NCBI GenBank assembly: GCA_025449795.1
Contig: JANWIQ010000023.1
Location: 1 to 25,085 of the forward strand
Reading direction: 5' to 3'
Length of the DNA: 25,085 bases
Origin: Minisyncoccota bacterium
Lineage (GTDB): Bacteria > Patescibacteriota > Microgenomatia > Levybacterales > UBA12049
Shown in pieces: positions 20,325-25,085 of this stretch. Made by a program: the position numbers and the translations under genes. The stretch's first letter is position 1. Every line of letters starts with the position of its first letter. The notes under the pieces are model-generated. The model was given only the letters and a program-made list of their open reading frames with translations, did not search any database and had not been told where the DNA came from.

Positions 20325-22068
20325 AAATACCACCTCCTACCAAAACAGCAGATGAGATAGCAACAATATGAATTCTTTTTTCAATACTCTCACCAGCCAT
20401 GCGTATTGTAATGAGCGTACTCGTATTTGTCAAAAATTGGGTTTTGCCCAGTGAAAGCGGATACGTACTTTCCCCAAAAGGGGGAATCGCTTGTGTATGG
20501 TATTGTTGGGTACTGCCCAAAATGGAGACGAAAGCAGTCTGAGCCGGAAAAAGCACGCTCCCGGTATTGGTCACGCTAAAATTTGCCTGCAGCGGAAAGC
20601 CTGCAACAAATTCATTTGGAGAAATAAGCCCAAGTGAAGCAGTTGGTTGGGGTTCTACGCTGTCGATCGCAAAGGATACATGCACATCTTTTTCGTTTTC
20701 TTGTCCGGGCAATTTGTATCCACCTGCAGGAATAGGATAGACGCTACTCACGCCTTTTATAACCAGCGTGAGATGATCAAAGTCAAAGGTATGGAAGTAA
20801 TCAACGCCACCGGTGGTATTTTGCCACGTAGGGTCCACCATAACCCATGTATGTCTCGCCATATCATAATATTCAGGCCATGCATGGAGTACTTCTTTTT
20901 GTAAAGAAAGCGGGCGTGCAATGGTATTTTGTGTATAGCCGTATCCATCTAACTCTCTAGCAGGAATCCCTGCTGCTCTTGCCAGGGCAATAAAAAGATC
21001 TGTAAATTCCAGACATACTGCCTGGTCTGGATGAGTGAGTACGCCAACGGCACCAAGTCTATCCTGAGTATCTGATATTCGTGCAAAATCGTAATGGAGC
21101 GTATCTACCACATAGGAATAAATTGCATCTGGTGTATTGAGTTCGGTAGCGAGGTTTTTTATTTTTGTATCTTGAGTTTGCCAATAGGGAGATGATCTGA
21201 GGTACAATACCCGATCGCTTTGCGAAAGCTCTTCAGTTGAGGGAAAAAGTGAGAGATATGCTTTGCCACTTGCAACAATCTTTAAGACTTGGGAGGGAGA
21301 AAGAAGATACTGGGCAAGCCAGTTACCGTCTGTGTCCATCCTGACATTCATAGGACGTGGAGAGAGTGTATCTATTTCTACATGCTGGTACGTTGTATTG
21401 GGCGGAAGCGCTATTTCGGTGGTTGCAGGAAAAAGTTCGGAGTTTTTAATTGTATAGGTGAGGTGGAAAGCATAGACTTGCTTATCACCAAAAGCCAAAG
21501 ATATGCCAGACTTCCCTAATTGATCTTTTGTAAAAATAAGGGAAGTATTTCCTAGCGCAGGTTTCCTATACGTAGGCGCTCCAAAATAAGGGGGGACAAC
21601 AACATGTACAGTAAAATTAGAAAAATCTTCTGCATGAGACAAGCCGGGAATATTTACTTCCCAAATAGACCCATTAAGCGAAGCTATTTCTTTGGTATCA
21701 AAGGAGATGGTAAAAGGAAATGTTTTTCCTTTGCCAAAGGCAGGATTGGTAAATGACACGGCGACATCTTCCCCGTTCTCGGTTTGAGTTACCGCGGGAG
21801 TAATAACTCCGCCAGGGTCCGAGGCGCTGACATTTTGGATGTCCTGAAAGCCTAAGTGAATCTGGTAAGACGAGGCATAATACTTATCGGAGAGATTGGT
21901 AAGCGTCTCGGTGAGGGCCACGTGGGTTAGGCCAGAAGAAGCAACAGTATACGTAACTTGCGCAGCAGTACTAAAATTTTCATTGGCAGCAAAGGCTGAT
22001 TTCGGAAGGAAGAAAAAACCCAATGTGCACAAAAAAAATATGAGAAGCTTTTTCTTTGCACAATTCAT
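20260..22068 (-). CDS. Secreted, membrane-anchored transglutaminase-like protein
   Basis: This is a 602-residue protein. A signal peptide covers 1-27 with a cleavage site after SAFA; a C-terminal helix (about 570-593) and a positive tail anchor it. Residues 28-290 look like beta-sandwich domains. The transglutaminase-like papain fold core lies near 310-420, with C352 in AVCLEFTDLFIALARAAG, H395 in LHAWPEYY and D412 in VMVDPTWQ, a complete Cys-His-Asp triad. Another beta domain (about 470-560) precedes the helix. Such proteins act as peptidases or crosslinkers at the cell surface; the target is unknown. It sits between uvrA (31 bases upstream) and uvrC (overlapping by 65 bases), an odd place for an envelope protein. 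AGGA before the ATG is a modest Shine-Dalgarno. Confidence 0.88.
   Translation of the reverse strand: MNCAKKKLLIFFLCTLGFFFLPKSAFAANENFSTAAQVTYTVASSGLTHVALTETLTNLSDKYYASSYQIHLGFQDIQNVSASDPGGVITPAVTQTENGEDVAVSFTNPAFGKGKTFPFTISFDTKEIASLNGSIWEVNIPGLSHAEDFSNFTVHVVVPPYFGAPTYRKPALGNTSLIFTKDQLGKSGISLAFGDKQVYAFHLTYTIKNSELFPATTEIALPPNTTYQHVEIDTLSPRPMNVRMDTDGNWLAQYLLSPSQVLKIVASGKAYLSLFPSTEELSQSDRVLYLRSSPYWQTQDTKIKNLATELNTPDAIYSYVVDTLHYDFARISDTQDRLGAVGVLTHPDQAVCLEFTDLFIALARAAGIPARELDGYGYTQNTIARPLSLQKEVLHAWPEYYDMARHTWVMVDPTWQNTTGGVDYFHTFDFDHLTLVIKGVSSVYPIPAGGYKLPGQENEKDVHVSFAIDSVEPQPTASLGLISPNEFVAGFPLQANFSVTNTGSVLFPAQTAFVSILGSTQQYHTQAIPPFGESTYPLSLGKTQFLTNTSTLITIRMAGESIEKRIHIVAISSAVLVGGGIFVLCCIIIYFIARRPRRVSVF
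20333..20338 (-). promoter_or_regulatory. Strong Shine-Dalgarno that sets the uvrC TTG start
   Basis: AGGAGG on the minus strand lies 8 bases before TTG (20324) inside the transglutaminase coding region. A GTG at 20333 overlaps the Shine-Dalgarno itself and cannot use it, so TTG is the better start. Confidence 0.65.
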
Positions 22069-22099
22069 ACATCCTAATTCTTAATTCCACTCTATCTAT

Positions 22100-24994
22100 T
22101 TAGCCTAACATTTTTTTGAGAAATTGGCCAGTATAGGATTTGGGATTATTGGCGATATCTTTTGGTGTTCCCCTTCCAATAACTTCTCCACCAGTATCTC
22201 CTCCATCAGGGCCCAAATCGATTATATAGTCAGCATTTTTTATGACATCCAGATTGTGCTCGATAACAATGACGCTATTGCCGATATCGACAAGCCGGCG
22301 AAGCACCCCAAGGAGCTTTTCCAAATCTGCAAAATGTAAGCCAGTTGTTGGCTCATCGAGTAAGTACAGCGCATTTTTTCCTCTTTTGGATAATTCGGTT
22401 GCCAGTTTTACGCGCTGGGCTTCTCCACCGGAGAGCGTTGGAGCAGCTTGGCCCATTTTAATATACGAAAGTCCCACATCAACAAGCGTATGGAGTTTAT
22501 AAGAAATTGCAGGATGAAACGAAAAAAATTCTGCCGCTTCTCCAACACTCATTTGTAAAACCTGGGAAATATTTTTTCCATTAAAAAGTATTTCTCGCGC
22601 TTCGGCAGTATACTGTGTCCCTTCACAAACTTCACATGGCACATACACATCAGGTAAAAATTGCATTTCTATTTTTATTTGCCCTTCTCCTTGACACGCT
22701 TCACATCTGCCACCCTTTACATTGAAAGAAAACCTGCCTGGTCCATATCCTCGAATCTTTGCCTCTTTTGTTGCGGCAAATACCTCTCGAATATAATTGA
22801 ATGTGCCGGTATAGGTCGCTGGATTACTCCTTGGTGTTCTGCCAATTGGCGATTGGTCAATAAAAAAGATGTGACGAATGTATTCATCCCCGGTAAGTGT
22901 CTTAAATTTTCCCGGTCTATCCCTAAAAAGCGCATTGGTCTTTTCCATAAGTGCTTTGTACAAAATATCATTCATTAAGGTAGATTTTCCGCTTCCCGAT
23001 GCGCCGGTAAGGACAACCAATTTTTGAAGTGGAAAAGTCACATCAATGTTTTTTAAATTATGCTCAGCTGCACCGTAAATGTGGATTTCTTGCTTTTCGA
23101 ATTTTCTGGGATCTTCAGAGGGAAGGATATGTATTTTTTTCTTTCCAGACAGGTATTGGCCAGTAAGTGAGTTGGGGTCTTTTTTTATTTCCTCGGGTGT
23201 CCCTTGAGCAGTAATGTATCCACCTTGCATTCCTGCTGCAGGTCCAAAATCAATAATTCTATCAGAGGATTCCATGGTTTCCTGGTCATGTTCTACAACT
23301 ACGACAGTATTACCTAAATCTCGTAATTTTTTTAGTGTTTTAATAAGTTTTGCGTTGTCTTTTGGATGCAGTCCAATGGATGGTTCATCAAGGACATATA
23401 AGACGCCAGTCAAACCACTGCCAATTTGGGAAGCAAGGCGGATTCTCTGTGCTTCTCCGCCTGCTAATGTCTGTGCCCCTCGGGAAAGGGTGAGATAGTC
23501 AAGTCCCACATCAACCAAAAAACTAAGACGTTCTCTAATTTCCTTGACAATAAGCTTGGCAATGTGTTTTTCTCTGTCGGACAAAATAGCATCCAAACCA
23601 CCTACAAACGTTAGGCAGCGCGTAATGGTCATATTCGCAACATCCATAATAGATCTACCATTTATTGTTACCGATAATGCTTCTGGCTTGAGTCTGCCAC
23701 CTTTACAATCAGGGCAAATTTCATAGCGCATAAACTTTTCTATTTGGGTCCGAATAAACATCGATTCTGTTTCCTCAAAGCGTCTTTTTACTTCTGCAAT
23801 AAGCCCGAAAAAGGGTTCATGGATGGTCGTATGCCTTCCCCATCTGTTTTCTCCATGGACTTCATACTCTTTTTCTCCAGTTCCATACAAAAGAAGCTGT
23901 TGCTGATCTTTTGTCAATTCTCCCAATTTCTTTTCCAGTGGAATATGGTTTTCCTGAGAAAAGGTTTTCATCGTCCTGGTAAACCAGCTGTCATGAGTAA
24001 ACGTCGTAGAAAAAGGTAAAGCGCCTCCTTCCGCAATACTAAGATTTTTATTTAAGATAAGCTCTGGATCTACCGTAAGAATAGTGCCAAGCCCATTACA
24101 GGTTGGGCATGCCCCATGTGGTGTATTAAATGAAAAAATACGTGGCTCGATTTCAGGCAAAGAAATGTTGTCAACCGGACAGGAAAATTTCTCAGAAAAA
24201 AGCTCATTGGTCATTTTTTCAGGCTTGTCCGGGATGCTAAAGCCAGCATCTTCAATAATGGCAACAATAAGCTCGCTATTCCCCAATGCAAGCGCTTGCT
24301 CCACATCGGTAGAAAGCCGCAGGAGGTCTGTTTCCTTGGAAATTACCATTTGGTCTACTACTGCCTCTATAGAATGCTTATTGGTCTTAATAAGGACAAC
24401 GTCCTCGTCTATGTTATATATTTTCCCATCAATTCTGACTTTTCTATATCCACGCTTTTTCAAATCTAGAAAAAGCTCTTTATACTCTCCTTTTCTATCC
24501 TTCACAATCGGCGCCAGTATCAATACTCTAATTCCTTTTTTGCTTAATCCATTATTCTTGCTTCTTAATTCTAGTATTGCCTGCGTAATCTGCTCCTTAC
24601 TTAGGTGGGAAATTTCCCGTCCACAGATAGGACAGTGTGGATGGCCGACACGAGCAAATAAAAGTCGAAGATAGTCATATATTTCTGTTACTGTGCCAAC
24701 TGTCGAACGAGGGTTGTGGGATGTACTTTTCTGGTCTATGGAAATTGCAGGAGACAAGCCCTCTATGACATCCACATCTGGCTTTTTCATTATTCCTAAG
24801 AATTGTCTTGCATAGCTAGAGAGGCTCTCTACGTACCTTCTTTGTCCTTCTGCATAAATCGTGTCGAAAGCAAGTGAGGACTTCCCACTTCCCGAAAGTC
24901 CGGTAAGTACGACCAGCTTATTTTTTGGAATATCAACATCTATATTTTTGAGGTTGTGCTCACGTGCACCCTTGATAGTTATTACATCATTCAT
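22100..24994 (-). CDS. uvrA: Excinuclease ABC subunit UvrA
   Basis: This is a full-length 964-residue UvrA. The first ABC half opens with ITIKGAREHNLKNIDVDIP and Walker A GLSGSGKSS (32-40); the UvrB-binding insert has HCPICGREI; the first zinc module keeps SCPVDNIS then GACPTCNGLG, with Asp where many members have the second Cys. Signature LSRGAQTLAGGEAQRIRLA and Walker B VLYVLDEPSIGLHP follow. The second half has Walker A GASGSGKSTL, the zinc finger C-x-x-C in GRCEACQGEG and CEVCEGTQY, signature LSGGEAQRVKLA and LYLLDEPTTGLHF. UvrA dimers find DNA damage and load UvrB for nucleotide excision repair. It is the first gene of the operon with the transglutaminase and uvrC. The promoter and leader hairpin upstream suggest attenuation. 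uvrB is not in the window. Confidence 0.97.
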   Translation of the reverse strand: MNDVITIKGAREHNLKNIDVDIPKNKLVVLTGLSGSGKSSLAFDTIYAEGQRRYVESLSSYARQFLGIMKKPDVDVIEGLSPAISIDQKSTSHNPRSTVGTVTEIYDYLRLLFARVGHPHCPICGREISHLSKEQITQAILELRSKNNGLSKKGIRVLILAPIVKDRKGEYKELFLDLKKRGYRKVRIDGKIYNIDEDVVLIKTNKHSIEAVVDQMVISKETDLLRLSTDVEQALALGNSELIVAIIEDAGFSIPDKPEKMTNELFSEKFSCPVDNISLPEIEPRIFSFNTPHGACPTCNGLGTILTVDPELILNKNLSIAEGGALPFSTTFTHDSWFTRTMKTFSQENHIPLEKKLGELTKDQQQLLLYGTGEKEYEVHGENRWGRHTTIHEPFFGLIAEVKRRFEETESMFIRTQIEKFMRYEICPDCKGGRLKPEALSVTINGRSIMDVANMTITRCLTFVGGLDAILSDREKHIAKLIVKEIRERLSFLVDVGLDYLTLSRGAQTLAGGEAQRIRLASQIGSGLTGVLYVLDEPSIGLHPKDNAKLIKTLKKLRDLGNTVVVVEHDQETMESSDRIIDFGPAAGMQGGYITAQGTPEEIKKDPNSLTGQYLSGKKKIHILPSEDPRKFEKQEIHIYGAAEHNLKNIDVTFPLQKLVVLTGASGSGKSTLMNDILYKALMEKTNALFRDRPGKFKTLTGDEYIRHIFFIDQSPIGRTPRSNPATYTGTFNYIREVFAATKEAKIRGYGPGRFSFNVKGGRCEACQGEGQIKIEMQFLPDVYVPCEVCEGTQYTAEAREILFNGKNISQVLQMSVGEAAEFFSFHPAISYKLHTLVDVGLSYIKMGQAAPTLSGGEAQRVKLATELSKRGKNALYLLDEPTTGLHFADLEKLLGVLRRLVDIGNSVIVIEHNLDVIKNADYIIDLGPDGGDTGGEVIGRGTPKDIANNPKSYTGQFLKKMLG

Positions 24995-25002
24995 GAATAC
25001 GC

Positions 25003-25041
25003 AAAAAACACCTTGCCATGCGTTTTACAAACGGCGCAAGG
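25003..25041 (-). promoter_or_regulatory. Terminator-like leader hairpin before uvrA (attenuator candidate)
   Basis: On the minus strand CCTTGC (25041-25036) pairs with GCAAGG (25016-25011), enclosing an inner CGTTT/AAACG stem with a 3-base loop. TG and then six T follow (25008-25003), 8 bases before the uvrA ATG. It lies within the leader of the proposed promoter, starting about 3 bases into the transcript. Confidence 0.55.
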
Positions 25042-25050
25042 GAATAAGCT

Positions 25051-25079
25051 AGTATAAAGGAAAATCAGAGCATATGCAA
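25051..25079 (-). promoter_or_regulatory. Promoter of the uvrA operon
   Basis: Minus-strand TTGCAT (25079-25074), an exact 17-base spacer and TATACT (25056-25051). Predicted start near 25044, giving a leader of about 50 bases. The -35 overlaps the 8-base palindrome GCATATGC, a possible operator. Confidence 0.65.
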
Positions 25080-25085
25080 CGCAGC

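Noticed and set aside
20325..20333. GTG at 20333 as uvrC start
   Set aside because: It overlaps the AGGAGG, so the Shine-Dalgarno cannot serve it; the TTG at 20324 has correct spacing.
24084..24674. 196-codon plus-strand frame inside uvrA
   Set aside because: It is antisense to a strongly conserved gene and shows Ser/Leu-rich shadow composition.

Overview
The window looks like chromosome of a Patescibacteria (Candidate Phyla Radiation) bacterium, most probably in the Microgenomates group. This placement is an inference. It rests on the dense arrangement of short intergenic gaps, AT-rich codon use with the standard code, a solitary membrane-anchored family 5 solute-binding protein, many N-terminally anchored envelope proteins, a UvrC without its C-terminal helix-hairpin-helix domain, and a surface protein whose N-terminal anchor ends in a QQQQ-x-x-R-x-x-A motif that I associate with Microgenomates. 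I see no insertion sequence, prophage, CRISPR array or rRNA.

Layout. Positions 1-2890: a truncated PfkB-family kinase (minus), divergent from a polysaccharide deacetylase and a phosphodiester-glycosidase-like protein (plus), both membrane-anchored. Positions 2885-5021: bipA/typA followed by a small KGG-repeat stress protein (minus). Positions 5088-6919: a four-helix membrane protein and a Y-family DNA polymerase (plus). Positions 6925-10164: a 1079-residue three-part protein (flippase-like membrane region, DUF2079 membrane region, alpha/beta hydrolase). Positions 10165-11100: tRNA-Arg(UCG) and tRNA-Lys(CUU), a possible 23-residue ORF and a 98-residue hypothetical protein. Positions 11104-12531: a DEDDh exonuclease fused to a UvrC-like GIY-YIG nuclease. 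Positions 12528-15916: a GT87-type glycosyltransferase, an LPPTG-type surface protein and a DUF2130 protein. Positions 15975-18963: an operon of a holin-like protein, GlmR/YvcK, SecG and a solute-binding protein. Positions 19002-25085: uvrA, a secreted transglutaminase-like protein and uvrC on the minus strand.

Two themes stand out. One is DNA repair: UvrA, UvrC, a second UvrC-like nuclease and a translesion polymerase lie within 20 kb. The other is envelope building and remodelling: deacetylase, glycosidase-like protein, GT87, tripartite fusion, LPPTG protein, transglutaminase, GlmR and SecG.

The most unusual signal is in the promoters. Many first genes have a TAnnnT -10 hexamer that ends only 6-8 bases before the start codon, several with a good -35 at 17-18 bases, so their mRNAs should be leaderless. 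By contrast uvrA and bipA have real leaders, and both leaders hold a hairpin followed by six U just before the start codon, like attenuators. Inside an operon, uvrC has a strong Shine-Dalgarno that sets a TTG start. All functions here are read from motifs by eye; no database search was run.
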